NCBI RefSeq assembly: GCF_965215815.1
Contig: NZ_CBDCEO010000012.1
Coordinates: forward strand, 1,488,001 to 1,552,000
DNA length: 64,000 bases
Direction: 5' to 3'
DNA from: Poriferisodalis sp965215815
GTDB lineage: Bacteria > Actinomycetota > Acidimicrobiia > Acidimicrobiales > Poriferisodalaceae
Shown: positions 8,879-17,725 of the stretch, piece after piece
Layout of the letters: every line of letters begins with the position of its first letter
Numbering within the stretch: position 1 is the stretch's first letter
Notes under the pieces: generated by a model
What the model was told of the DNA's origin: nothing
Database searches by the model: none
The model's input: the letters and a program-made list of their open reading frames with translations, nothing else
Program-made: the position numbers and the translations under genes

Positions 8879-10342
8879 CTAGCGGCGGCCAGCCAGCATC
8901 AGTCGCAGCAGATTCAGCGCCGAGATGGCGCTGTAGTCGGCGAGACGCTCGCGGTCGCCCGGCAGGCGGATCTCGTCCGCCTTGTCCCGGTGCGCCACCG
9001 CAGGCACATCCCCATGCGCGGGCTGCGCGGCGATCGATACGGCTAGGAAGGCGGTGCCGAAGGGGTGCTCGGCCGTCGCCGAGGCCTGGTCTTCGACGGC
9101 CGTGACGGCCAATCCCACGCTGGCGCTAGTGCGCAAGCGGGCAGCCCGTGCGAGCGCTTGGGCACCGGCGGTCGACGCAAGCGGTGGTACGAGATCGTCG
9201 CCCAGCGGCGACACCTCCGACGAACCGGCATGGAGCAGGTACTCGGCCAAGTGCTCCGATCGGGCCACGATGCCTCCAGCGAAGGTGCGTGGGCCCGACA
9301 GATCCGGATGATCGCCGCCGGCCGCGGCTGCCAATCCGGGGTCGCCCAGCTTGGCGCCACCCAGCGCGGTACCGGCCCGCATGGCGGCCTCTGCCGATGA
9401 CAGGCGGTTCGCCATGCGGCCGCCGGTGATCGTCTCTGCGACGCCGAGCGTCAATCCGAGCCGGCTCAGTTCGGCCAGCACCGCCGTCTCCATGGTGTCG
9501 TCGTCATAGGCGAACACCAGATCCCCGAGCAGCGGCTCCAGCACTGCCTGTTCAGCCTCGATGAGGCGCCATGCCTCGGCCGAATCAGCGCCTTTGGCGG
9601 TGATCCGTACCTTGATGCCTTCGATGCCGCTGGCGAGAAACGCGAGTGTCGGGTTGCCGGCCTCGTCCAGTTCGTCAATGCGACCCGCCAGCATCTCGGC
9701 AAGCCCCGACTCGCTCTGGCCCCACGTCCGCAGCACCCGGCTCTCGATGGTGGCGCTGACGCCGGCGCGTCGCTGCAGATCGCCCAGCACCGTGCCGTTG
9801 AGCATCTCGCGCATCTCATAGGGAACACCCGGCACCACGTACACCACCCGGTCAAGCACCTCAGCACCGTCAGGAGGTGCGGCACCAGGCGGCACCGCTC
9901 CCACGCCGGGCACCCACCGGATCGGCGCCACCAAGCCGGGTGCGGTACCGGGCTGCTGCGGGATCGGCGTCGTACCGGTCGGCACCATGGCTTGGCGCAA
10001 GTTGTTCTCGGGCATCGGACGGCTGCGGCTGGCGAACATGGCCCGGATGCGCTGGGCAATCTGCTCGTCGAGCACCAGCTCGGCGTCCATCACCGTGGCA
10101 AGCACCTCGCGGGTGATGTCGTCCTGGGTGGGTCCCAAACCGCCGCACACGATGACGGCGTCACTGCGATCGAGCGCAAGCCGGAGTGACGCGTCGATGC
10201 GGTCGAAGTTGTCGCCCACCTTCGTCTGATAGTGGCTGTCGATACCGGCCAAGGCGAGTTGTTCACCCATCCACGAGGAATTCGTGTCGACGATTTGACC
10301 CAGCAAGAGCTCAGTGCCGACGGCGATGATCTCGGTCTTCAC
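8879..10342 (-). CDS. cinA: CinA-like protein with degenerate deamidase domain
   Basis: A 487-residue CinA, longer than the usual 410-430. The N-terminal COG1058 (MoaB-fold, ADP-ribose pyrophosphatase-type) domain is intact: AVGTELLLGQIVDTNSSWMGEQL, GGLGPTQDDIT, and VVPGVPYEM. The C-terminal PncC-type domain is unusual. AESCTGG is changed to AETITGG, about 40 residues rich in Ala and Gly are inserted before FAGGIVA, and the TGxxGPxGG loop is replaced by TAVEDQASATAEHPFG. Nicotinamide-nucleotide deamidase activity is therefore doubtful. The GTG at 10342 was chosen, giving VKTEIIAVGTELL. It lies 106 bp downstream of pgsA, the conserved pgsA-cinA order. Confidence 0.9.
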   Translation of the reverse strand: MKTEIIAVGTELLLGQIVDTNSSWMGEQLALAGIDSHYQTKVGDNFDRIDASLRLALDRSDAVIVCGGLGPTQDDITREVLATVMDAELVLDEQIAQRIRAMFASRSRPMPENNLRQAMVPTGTTPIPQQPGTAPGLVAPIRWVPGVGAVPPGAAPPDGAEVLDRVVYVVPGVPYEMREMLNGTVLGDLQRRAGVSATIESRVLRTWGQSESGLAEMLAGRIDELDEAGNPTLAFLASGIEGIKVRITAKGADSAEAWRLIEAEQAVLEPLLGDLVFAYDDDTMETAVLAELSRLGLTLGVAETITGGRMANRLSSAEAAMRAGTALGGAKLGDPGLAAAAGGDHPDLSGPRTFAGGIVARSEHLAEYLLHAGSSEVSPLGDDLVPPLASTAGAQALARAARLRTSASVGLAVTAVEDQASATAEHPFGTAFLAVSIAAQPAHGDVPAVAHRDKADEIRLPGDRERLADYSAISALNLLRLMLAGRR

Positions 10343-10448
10343 ATCGGGTGACCCTAGGCGCAGGGGGCAACCGGCACAGTGCGAAGGTACGCACGCATAC
10401 ACGACCGCTGGATGCCGGGCGGTGCTGTCCAGCGCAGCGCCCTGCGTC

Positions 10449-11048
10449 TCAGGATGCGGGTTCTTCGCCCAGCTGTGCCGCGGCCACGCTGCGGGCCGAG
10501 CGCAGGTAGGCCCCGCCGGTCCAGACCGTGAGCGCCACGGCGATCCACAGCGTCAGCGTGGCAAGCCAGTGCACGTGAGTCGCCAAGGGTGGCATGACGG
10601 CGAATCCGATGGCCCACAACTGGGTGAACGTCTTCCACTTTGCGAGCTGGGTGGCGGGAATCGTGATGCCCTTGCGGCTGGCACGTGACCGGTAGACGCT
10701 GATCAACAGCTCCCGCGCAGCAATGATGATGACGGGCGCTGCGTGGAATTGGCCGTTCCATACGAGCGCGGCGAGCCCGCCGAGCACCAGCACCTTGTCC
10801 GCCAGCGGATCCAGGAAGGCGCCAGCGCGCGTCTTGCCGTGACGGCGAGCAAGCCATCCGTCCAGGTAGTCGGTCATGGCGATCGCGAAACCGACAGCAA
10901 AGGTGCTCCACCGAGCCCCCCACGACACGATCATCGCGATGAATACTGGCGAGGCCGCAATACGGGCGACCGTCACGAGATTGGCCGGGGTCACCAGTGC
11001 CGTCGGCCCGAACGTCGGGGGCGCATCGGGCCCATCCGGAACCGCCAT
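10449..11048 (-). CDS. pgsA: CDP-diacylglycerol-glycerol-3-phosphate 3-phosphatidyltransferase
   Basis: A 199-residue membrane enzyme. It carries the complete CDP-alcohol phosphotransferase signature D(x2)DG(x2)AR(x8)G(x3)D(x3)D as TDYLDGWLARRHG...AGAFLDPLADK, beginning near residue 59. Several hydrophobic helices follow (VLVLGGLAALV, APVIIIAARELLI, LATLTLWIAVALTVW). It makes phosphatidylglycerol phosphate, the first committed step to phosphatidylglycerol and cardiolipin. Its place between ftsK and cinA/recA agrees with the ancestral actinobacterial order, although about 25 kb of accessory genes now separate it from ftsK. Confidence 0.93.
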   Translation of the reverse strand: MAVPDGPDAPPTFGPTALVTPANLVTVARIAASPVFIAMIVSWGARWSTFAVGFAIAMTDYLDGWLARRHGKTRAGAFLDPLADKVLVLGGLAALVWNGQFHAAPVIIIAARELLISVYRSRASRKGITIPATQLAKWKTFTQLWAIGFAVMPPLATHVHWLATLTLWIAVALTVWTGGAYLRSARSVAAAQLGEEPAS

Positions 11049-11180
11049 CGCCTTGCGAGGCTACGCGAGCGGAGCAGAAGGGGGACGTCGAGGGGACATT
11101 CCCCTCCGGCTGGGTGTTGCGGCGGTGAGGTCGGCACAGGCTCCCTGAGCCGGGTGAGGCAGTCCACGTAGTATCGGCAC

Positions 11181-12254
11181 GTGGCGCTGCGGACGGTCTC
11201 GGGGGACGGCGACACCGCCACGCCGGACCAGTCAGGCACCGCCTTGCGTCCGGCCCAGCGCATCTTGAGTGCCTCCGAAGCCGTCGAACGGATGGCCGCC
11301 AAGCGCCAGGGCAAGCGCGGTTGCTACGCCATGTTCAGTTCCTATCTCGGTGGGGTCGTCACCGATCCGACGGTGATGACCGTGCCGCTCGATGACCACA
11401 TGGTCCACCGCGGACATGGTGTCTTCGACACGTGCTCGCTCGTGAACGGTCGGCTGTACCGGCTCGGCATCCACATCGACCGGCTGCTGGCGAGTGCAGC
11501 GGGAGCCCGCCTCGAGGTCCCGTGGTCTCGCGACGAACTCATTGCGATGGTTGCCGACACCGCTGCATCATCGGGCGCTCGGGACGGCATCGTCCGCTAC
11601 TGGCTGACAGCCGGACCCGGTGGGTTCTCGTTCATGCCGGCAGAGTGCGAGGAGCCCTGCTTCTACTGCGTCGTGCTCGACCCGATGAGCTTCGGCGCAG
11701 GCGGTTTCGATCCGATGAGGGACGGCTTCCGCGAGGCGACGGTGCGCGATACGCCGATGAAGCCGCCGTTGCTCGCCCAGATCAAGTCGAACAACTACCT
11801 GCTCAACGTCTTGACCCACCTTGAGGCGGCCGACGGCGGAGGCACGTTCGGCATCATCGTCGACGACGACGGCTTCATCGCCGAAGCGTGCGTGCTGAAC
11901 GTGTGCAGCGTGAGCCACGACGGCGTGCTCGTCACTCCCCCATTCGAGGGAATCCTGCATGGCACCACCATGCGGCGCCTGCTGGATCTGGGCCGCGGGC
12001 CCCTGTACGAGGACGGGCTGCTGCGAGACGTGCAGCAGCGGCCGTTGCGGGCGACCGAAGCTCGCGCCGGCGCCGAACTCATCATGACCGGAGGCGACAC
12101 GCACGTCTTCCCAGTAGTGGAGTGGGACGGCGCCCCGATCGGCGACGGCAAGGTGGGTCCGGTGGCGAAACGACTGCACGAAATCATCGAATCCGAGACT
12201 GCATCGGGCACTGGCCCGCCAGATGATTTCATCGAGGTGCAGTACCGCGGCTGA
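11181..12254 (+). CDS. Class IV aminotransferase (BCAT/D-amino acid aminotransferase-like)
   Basis: A 357-residue fold-type IV PLP enzyme, long for the family because of a 45-residue N-terminal extension. DDHMVHRGHGVFDTCSLVNGRLYRLGIHIDRL (about residues 72-103) is the hallmark N-domain segment. The PLP-binding lysine is in LLAQIKSNNYLLNVLTHLEA, and the EACVLNV segment provides the conserved Glu. GILHGTTMRRLLDL matches the PLP-phosphate loop. It transfers amino groups between amino and keto acids, or acts as a lyase; the natural substrate is not evident. It starts with GTG and is divergent from pgsA across 132 bp. Confidence 0.85.
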   Translation: MALRTVSGDGDTATPDQSGTALRPAQRILSASEAVERMAAKRQGKRGCYAMFSSYLGGVVTDPTVMTVPLDDHMVHRGHGVFDTCSLVNGRLYRLGIHIDRLLASAAGARLEVPWSRDELIAMVADTAASSGARDGIVRYWLTAGPGGFSFMPAECEEPCFYCVVLDPMSFGAGGFDPMRDGFREATVRDTPMKPPLLAQIKSNNYLLNVLTHLEAADGGGTFGIIVDDDGFIAEACVLNVCSVSHDGVLVTPPFEGILHGTTMRRLLDLGRGPLYEDGLLRDVQQRPLRATEARAGAELIMTGGDTHVFPVVEWDGAPIGDGKVGPVAKRLHEIIESETASGTGPPDDFIEVQYRG

Positions 12255-12318
12255 ACGAGGTGCACAAGCGATCTGCTGACTGAACGCGTGTGGTGCTGTT
12301 AGCGGTCACGGAATGAAG

Positions 12319-12633
12319 TCACGCGGCCGAAAAGCGCTCCACCTTGACCGACGCGAGCCGCTCTCGGGCTTCCCAGAGGTCATTGGCCATCTGCAAACGC
12401 AGCCATGTCTCGGGCGTCGAGCCGAACGCAGCGGACAGCCGGCAGGCCATCTCGGTCGACACGCCGCTGCGGCCATTGACGAGACTCGACAACGCTTGCC
12501 GGGTGACGCCCAACCCGAGCGCTGCCCGCTTGACGGTCAGGCCCAGCGGCACCAAGCACTCCCACATGACGATCTCGCCCGGATGGGGCGGATTCTGCAT
12601 CGGCATGACTGGCTCCTCAGTGATAGTCGACAT
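12319..12633 (-). CDS. higA: HigA-type antitoxin (XRE-family HTH)
   Basis: A 104-residue protein whose core PPHPGEIVMWECLVPLGLTVKRAALGLGVTRQALSSLVNGRSGVSTEMACRL is the classic HigA addiction-module helix-turn-helix. It would repress its own promoter and neutralise a HigB RelE-fold mRNase. Possible starts are 12633 (ATG, overlapping the higB remnant) and two internal Met codons near residues 10 and 12. No functional HigB is encoded upstream, only a 26-codon relic, so this is now an orphan antitoxin or a solitary regulator. Confidence 0.85.
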   Translation of the reverse strand: MSTITEEPVMPMQNPPHPGEIVMWECLVPLGLTVKRAALGLGVTRQALSSLVNGRSGVSTEMACRLSAAFGSTPETWLRLQMANDLWEARERLASVKVERFSAA

Positions 12634-12697
12634 AGTTCACTTCAGCCGCGTATCCGTCCTCGAAGCTATTGGCCTCGGCCCGGCGGGTGGCTGTCAC
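12617..12697 (-). pseudogene. Remnant of a HigB toxin (C-terminus only)
   Basis: Directly upstream of higA, a GTG-initiated 26-codon frame ends FEDGYAAEVNYVDYH and stop. HigB/RelE-type toxins typically end in (F)EDGxAxxVxxVDYH and overlap higA just as this does. The roughly 65-70 residues that should precede are absent: the DNA upstream is the start of the divergent polymerase gene. I read it as a truncated toxin gene left after a deletion or insertion. At this length, chance similarity cannot be excluded. Confidence 0.55.
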
Positions 12698-12719
12698 AGG
12701 GCCGTCCTAGGGTGCGCTC

Positions 12720-15266
12720 GTGGACCGCGCTGCCGATGTCGCCGTCGCCGAAACCGACATCCGACGGCTCGATCCGCGTCCGGCGCCGACCAAGGATCCC
12801 GCCGCGGTGCCGATCACGGTCGTGGGTCGAGACAACCTGGGCGAGTTCGTCGATGCGCTCCGCGGATCCGCAGCGCGCGCAATGGACACCGAGACGGTGT
12901 ACGAGCCTCGCGAATCGGGCCCGCGCGGCAAGGTCCCCCAGCTGCGCGTGATCTCTGCGGCGACCCGTGCTCCCGATGGCACCGAGTGCGCCTGGGTGGT
13001 CGATGTCGCTCGGCACGACGGGTCTGAGCTGGCCACGGCACTGCACGAGGGTCTTCGGGTGCCAGATCTGGCGTCGGACGCCTGGAACGCGACCTTTGAC
13101 GATCGGGTCATCGACACGCATCTCATGGAGCCAGCCGCCGCGGCTGGCGCAGCAGTCGGATCTTTGCGATGGTGGGACGCGCAGTTGGCTGATGCTCTGC
13201 TCCACCAAGGCTTGACCGGGTTCAGCTTCTTTCACGGGCTGGCCTGGGCAGCCGAGCGCTATCTGGGACTGAGCGTCGAAGGCAAGGCCACCACGCAGCT
13301 GTCCTATTCCGCCGACGCAATGCTGAGCGACCGCCAGGTGGCGTACGCCGCGGCAGACGCCGTAGAGACCCTGTGGGTGTCAGAAGTCCTGCGTGACCGG
13401 TTGCGCGAGGCGGAGTTGGAAGAGGTGTGCCGGCTGGAGCAGGCAGCCCGCCCGTTCCTCGACCGCATGGAGCGGGCGGGCTTGCCGTTTGACATCCAAG
13501 GGTGGGAGGCCGAGCTGGCCGAGCTGGCATCTCGGCGAGTCGAAGTGCTCACCCACTTGGCGAACCTGACCGGCGGCGGGCAGGCCGACTTGTTCGGCGG
13601 AGGCCTGGAGCCCAACTGGAATCCCGACAGCGAGCAACAAGCCCGCGACGTGCTGAGTCGCTTCGCTGCCGACCGGGTCGAGGCGTGGACCGCAAAGACC
13701 GACGGCCGCGCCCGTCCGCTGGCGGCCACCGACTCGCTGGGCGCGTCGGTGCTGGCAGGTATCGGCGGCGAACTCTGCACCGCGCTGCTGGCCTACCGCG
13801 ACCTGTCCAAGACGCTGAGCACCTATGGGCACACAATGGGCGAACATCTGTGGTCCGACGGCCGTCTCCATCCGGAGTACTTGCAGGTGGTGGGCACCAA
13901 CACGGGTCGGCTGGCCAGCCGCAATCCCAACGCTCAGAACTTCACTCCGCGCCTGAAGCCGTACATGAAGCCGTCGCCAGGGCGGGTATTCGTGTACTCC
14001 GATCTGAGCCAAGCCGAGCTGCGATTCGCCACCCAGCTCGCCGGCGACGAGGGCTTGAGGGCCGCATTCGAGAGAGGGCACGACATTCACACCGCCACCG
14101 CCGAGCGAATGTTCGGCGTGCAGATGGACGGTCCTGCGGGACTCGGCGCCCTCGACCGGCCTAATTACGAGGAATTTCGCACCAAGGCCAAGCGCATCAA
14201 CTTCGGCATTCTGTACGGGCAGCGCGGAGCGGGGCTGTCGCGTGGGCTCACCGATGCGGGTGTGCCCACCAGTCGCGGTGAAGCCGACGCGCTCATCAAG
14301 GCGTATCTGGGCGCCTACCCCGGCATCGCGCGGTGGGTGGACAAGCGCGACCGCTTCATCGGGCACTTCGCAGCCACCTCGCTCGATGCCGATTGGCCGT
14401 TGACGCTGCAACTGCATGGGCTGTGGCCTCGAACCGATGGGGCCCGCCGCGCGCTGCGCAACCAGCAGCGTCGGCATCACAGCGCAGAAGAGGTTCACGA
14501 GGCAGTGCTCCTAGCGGATCAGGCAGCTGCAATCGACGCAGGTCGCTTCGCACAGAGCGGGGAGATTGACCTGCGTGACGTCGATGTCGCCGAGGTGGCA
14601 TGGGCGCTGTCGTTCGCGGCGCCGGTGATCGTTCGGTCCGATGGCTCGCCGCTGACGTTCAGCTCCCGGACGCCGGCTGGGCGCCGTCAGCAGTTCACGT
14701 TCTCGGTGGACTGGGTGCTGGGCGAAGCCGCAGCCGTCGTGGGTTGCTCGACCAAGCCTCGCCCCGCGGAGGTGTGGCGCCGGGTGCTGGAGCGACTCGA
14801 GCTCGCGCCCCCGACAGCTTCGTCGGGAGGGACTCTGCGCCCAGCCGTTGACAAGGTGCTCGAGCAGAGGCATGTGCGGCGCGCGGTGGTCGTTGAGGTC
14901 GGCGTTTCGATGGGTGAAGCCGACCAGCATTTTCTGCTGCAGCGCGCGCTGCACACCCGAGTCGGCCAGATGGCAAACGCCTACCGCAATGCGCCGATCC
15001 AAGGCGGCGTGGCCGACGTCATGCTCGACGCCTATGGGCGGCTGGGTGAGGTCTTGGAGCAGTATCGGTCTGCCGTCGCTGTGCAGACCGTCCACGACAG
15101 CGTCGTCATCGAGTGCGACGAACACGATGCTGCTGCTCTCGCCGCCCACGTCAAGTCAGCGCTGGAAGAAGCGATGTCGCGCTGGTGCCCCGACGTGCCC
15201 ACGGTGGCCGACACCGACATCCGTACCAGCTTGTCGGAGACCTCAATCCTCGAACAGATCGACTGA
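12720..15266 (+). CDS. Family A DNA polymerase with 3'-5' exonuclease domain and large insertion
   Basis: An 848-residue polymerase without the 5'-nuclease domain of true Pol I. The exonuclease-like domain shows MDTET (D56, E58) and YAAADAVETL. Polymerase motif A is VYSDLSQAELR (D428), motif B RTKAKRINFGILYG (R487, K491, Y499), and motif C VHDS (H792, D793). Thus the usual HDE is HDS, although both metal-binding Asp are kept. About 290 residues separate the motif B YG from motif C, against about 115 in Klenow. The extra roughly 175 residues (about 530-740, containing ADWPLTLQLHG and LLADQAAAIDAGRF) match nothing I know. Related two-domain polymerases in Actinomycetota are shorter; repair or translesion synthesis is plausible. 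It starts with GTG. Confidence 0.88.
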   Translation: MDRAADVAVAETDIRRLDPRPAPTKDPAAVPITVVGRDNLGEFVDALRGSAARAMDTETVYEPRESGPRGKVPQLRVISAATRAPDGTECAWVVDVARHDGSELATALHEGLRVPDLASDAWNATFDDRVIDTHLMEPAAAAGAAVGSLRWWDAQLADALLHQGLTGFSFFHGLAWAAERYLGLSVEGKATTQLSYSADAMLSDRQVAYAAADAVETLWVSEVLRDRLREAELEEVCRLEQAARPFLDRMERAGLPFDIQGWEAELAELASRRVEVLTHLANLTGGGQADLFGGGLEPNWNPDSEQQARDVLSRFAADRVEAWTAKTDGRARPLAATDSLGASVLAGIGGELCTALLAYRDLSKTLSTYGHTMGEHLWSDGRLHPEYLQVVGTNTGRLASRNPNAQNFTPRLKPYMKPSPGRVFVYSDLSQAELRFATQLAGDEGLRAAFERGHDIHTATAERMFGVQMDGPAGLGALDRPNYEEFRTKAKRINFGILYGQRGAGLSRGLTDAGVPTSRGEADALIKAYLGAYPGIARWVDKRDRFIGHFAATSLDADWPLTLQLHGLWPRTDGARRALRNQQRRHHSAEEVHEAVLLADQAAAIDAGRFAQSGEIDLRDVDVAEVAWALSFAAPVIVRSDGSPLTFSSRTPAGRRQQFTFSVDWVLGEAAAVVGCSTKPRPAEVWRRVLERLELAPPTASSGGTLRPAVDKVLEQRHVRRAVVVEVGVSMGEADQHFLLQRALHTRVGQMANAYRNAPIQGGVADVMLDAYGRLGEVLEQYRSAVAVQTVHDSVVIECDEHDAAALAAHVKSALEEAMSRWCPDVPTVADTDIRTSLSETSILEQID

Positions 15267-15293
15267 CGACGCAACCGGCTCGGCGCGCGACGC

Positions 15294-16655
15294 CTATGCA
15301 ACGTCCACCGATTGCGAGCGCTGGCTCTTGCCGACACGAGTCATCGCATAGACCACCATGGCAAGCGTTACGGCAATGCCCATGGTCAAGAACATGCGCT
15401 GCACGCCGACCCATTCGGCCAGCGCACCCAAGGGCGCAGCTGCAATGGCGAACGCCGCGAACGGCAGCTGTACCAGCGATTGGACGCGGCCCTGGTAGGC
15501 CTCATCGGTGGAACGCATGACGATTGTCTGAATCAATGAGATGAACCCGGTGGATGCCGCGCCGACGGCCACCGCGATCAGCATCGCCACTGCGTAGTTC
15601 GGTGCCCAGCTGAGGGCGATGACCGAGGCGCCGAAGCCAAATCCCAGACCGATCAAGATGGTCCCGACACTCGACGAGTCAGCGCGCGACGCAAGCAGTA
15701 TCGAAGCGACAACAGCACCGACCGACGCAACCCCGGACATGAACCCGACGTACGCATCGCCGTAGCCGAAGACACCTTCCACAAGCGCTGGCATGAATGC
15801 GACGTAGTTGAAGCCGAACATGACCACGATGATCGACGTCAGTATCGGCCGGCGGAGCTCGCGGCGGCTCATCGCATACCGGACTCCTTCCCCGATCTCT
15901 GCCAGCGTTTTGGCGCGGAAATAGCGGGCGATCTGCGACTCGTCGCCTTCGGCTGCCCGCGATCGATGTGTCTCAGGGAGTTGGAAGAGCAAGACGAAGC
16001 TCAGCGTCGCGATGGCGGTCGAGACAAAGTACGCGCCTGCAAGGCCAAACAGCGCGATTCCCGCCAGTATTCCCGCCAGCGACGGAGCAATCACGCGGCT
16101 CCCGCTCAACGACAGCGACGAGAGCGTGATGGCGTTGCCCAGGCGCTCCCGGCCCACAAGCTCGGTTGTCATCGAGATGCGAGCCGGACCGATCAGGCCG
16201 AACATCAGGCCCTGCAGGGCACTGGAGACGAGCAGCATCCAGAACTGGATGACACCGGTCGCGAGGGCCGTGCCCATCCCGAGCGCCGTCAGCACGAGGA
16301 AGAACTGACCGACCATCATGAGGCGTCGCTTCGAGAGCCGATCGGCGGCCACCCCTCCGAACAGCGTCGACACCGCCAAGGTGAGCCCGAAGAAGAAGTA
16401 CACGATGCCGAGAGCCCCTTCGCTCTCGGTGAGATCCCACGCCAGCAGCCCCCGCAGCAGAAACTGCATCTGGATGCTCATGAAGGAGAACACCCCGCTC
16501 AGCCACAGTGCTCGGAACGCCGGAACATGCAGCGCTGCGAACGTCGCAGTGCGATCGTTCGGTCCGGGCTCCGACGGTGCCCTGATTTGGCCGTCGCTAT
16601 CGGCAGGGGGCTGGGCATGCCCGCCGGGCGCCGTCGTCGCCCGTGATTCCCTCAT
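15294..16655 (-). CDS. MFS transporter (EntS/MFS_3-like drug or metabolite exporter)
   Basis: A 453-residue permease with a polar N-terminal 45 residues and about 12 membrane segments. It opens the transmembrane part with HVPAFRALWLSGVFSFMSIQMQFLLRGLLAW, as in EntS-like major facilitator exporters. The loop between helices 2 and 3 is FGGVAADRLSKRRLMM, the conserved GxxaDRxxrrr motif, and a long cytosolic loop (HRSRAAEGDESQIARYFRAK) lies at mid-protein. It likely exports a small hydrophobic compound. It converges on the polymerase gene with 27 bp between stops. Confidence 0.82.
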   Translation of the reverse strand: MRESRATTAPGGHAQPPADSDGQIRAPSEPGPNDRTATFAALHVPAFRALWLSGVFSFMSIQMQFLLRGLLAWDLTESEGALGIVYFFFGLTLAVSTLFGGVAADRLSKRRLMMVGQFFLVLTALGMGTALATGVIQFWMLLVSSALQGLMFGLIGPARISMTTELVGRERLGNAITLSSLSLSGSRVIAPSLAGILAGIALFGLAGAYFVSTAIATLSFVLLFQLPETHRSRAAEGDESQIARYFRAKTLAEIGEGVRYAMSRRELRRPILTSIIVVMFGFNYVAFMPALVEGVFGYGDAYVGFMSGVASVGAVVASILLASRADSSSVGTILIGLGFGFGASVIALSWAPNYAVAMLIAVAVGAASTGFISLIQTIVMRSTDEAYQGRVQSLVQLPFAAFAIAAAPLGALAEWVGVQRMFLTMGIAVTLAMVVYAMTRVGKSQRSQSVDVA

Positions 16656-16845
16656 ACCTCAGGCCCCTTCGGACAAGCCGGATGACGACGCTACCGGTTC
16701 GTCTGCGTCGGTGAATGGGGCGCGGACGTGGTGTGACCAGCGTTGCGGGCAAGCGTCTCGCAGCCGGCGCTAGCTTCAATCTGGCTCGGATCTGACGTCG
16801 TGATACGTGCCACAGCCGACACCACCATTCCAGGAGAGTGACCAA

Positions 16846-17625
16846 ATGCCCCGTCTTGACCTCAGCGGAGCTTCAGCCATCGTCACCGGCGGAGCGTCGG
16901 GAATCGGCGAGGCCAGTGCACGCCAACTGGCCGATGCCGGCGCGCACGTCGTTGTCGCCGATCTGCAGGAAGACCTCGGCGCCGAGGTGGCGTCGTCGGT
17001 CGGCGGGCTGTTCGTGCGATGCGACGTCACCAGCGTTGACGACGCAAGCGCAGCGGTAGATGCCGCGTCGGAGATGGGGCCGCTGCGGGCGCTCGTCAAC
17101 TCGGCTGGGCTCGGCCGCGCTGGGCGCACCATCGACCGCAACAACGTGCCGATGGATCTTGAGCAATTCCGCTTCGTCATCAACGTGAACCTGATCGGCT
17201 CGTTCAACATGCTGGCCCAAGCTGCCTCCGCAATGGCCAAGACCGAACCCGTCGACGGCGACGGATCCCGCGGCGCCGTCGTGAACATGGCCTCGGTCGC
17301 CGCGTTCGACGGTCAGATTGGCCAGGCCGCGTACTCCGCCTCGAAGGGCGGTGTGGTGGGCATGACGCTGCCCATCGCCCGCGACCTTTCCGCCACCGGC
17401 ATTCGCGTCAACACCATCGCTCCCGGCCTGATCGACACGCCGATCTATGGCGAAGGTGAGCAATCCGACCAATTCAAGGCCCACCTCGGACGCAGCGTGC
17501 TGTTTCCCAAGCGACTCGGCTATGGCGAAGAGCTGGCGTTCATGGTCATGGAGTGCATCACCAACCCGTACATGAACGGCGAGGTGATCCGCGTCGACGG
17601 CGGCATCCGGCTGCCCCCTCGCTGA
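16846..17625 (+). CDS. Short-chain dehydrogenase/reductase (3-hydroxyacyl-CoA dehydrogenase type 2-like)
   Basis: A 259-residue classical SDR. The NAD-binding TGGASGIGEA is at residues 13-22, NSAGLG follows near residue 85, the catalytic Ser lies in NMASVAAFDGQIGQAAYSASKGG, with YxxxK as YSASK near residue 166. The pattern VNMASVAAFDGQIGQAAYSASKGGVVGMTLPIARDL closely resembles HSD17B10-type 3-hydroxyacyl-CoA dehydrogenases. It probably oxidises a hydroxyacyl-CoA or secondary alcohol in lipid breakdown. The ATG at 16846 has CAGGAG 13 bases upstream; earlier codons in frame lie in non-coding-looking DNA. Confidence 0.88.
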   Translation: MPRLDLSGASAIVTGGASGIGEASARQLADAGAHVVVADLQEDLGAEVASSVGGLFVRCDVTSVDDASAAVDAASEMGPLRALVNSAGLGRAGRTIDRNNVPMDLEQFRFVINVNLIGSFNMLAQAASAMAKTEPVDGDGSRGAVVNMASVAAFDGQIGQAAYSASKGGVVGMTLPIARDLSATGIRVNTIAPGLIDTPIYGEGEQSDQFKAHLGRSVLFPKRLGYGEELAFMVMECITNPYMNGEVIRVDGGIRLPPR

Positions 17626-17636
17626 ATCACCCCTGC

Positions 17637-17714
17637 GATCAACCGCGACGATCAACCGCTTCGATCAACCGCTTCGATCAACCGCTTCGATCAACCGCTT
17701 CGATCGACCGCTCC
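17637..17714. repeat. Tandem repeat, 6 x 13 bp
   Basis: Six head-to-tail 13-bp units. The four central copies (17650-17701) are identical GATCAACCGCTTC; the first (GATCAACCGCGAC) and last (GATCGACCGCTCC) have diverged. The array fills almost all of the 100-bp convergent gap between the SDR stop (17625) and the hydrolase stop (17726). Because 13 is not a multiple of 3 it would shift frame if coding, consistent with non-coding DNA. No terminator-like hairpin is visible, so its role is unknown. Confidence 0.95.
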
Positions 17715-17725
17715 AAGCCGAGCGT

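Noticed and set aside
17637..17714. CRISPR array
   Set aside because: Units are 13 bp head to tail with no spacers, and no cas genes are nearby.
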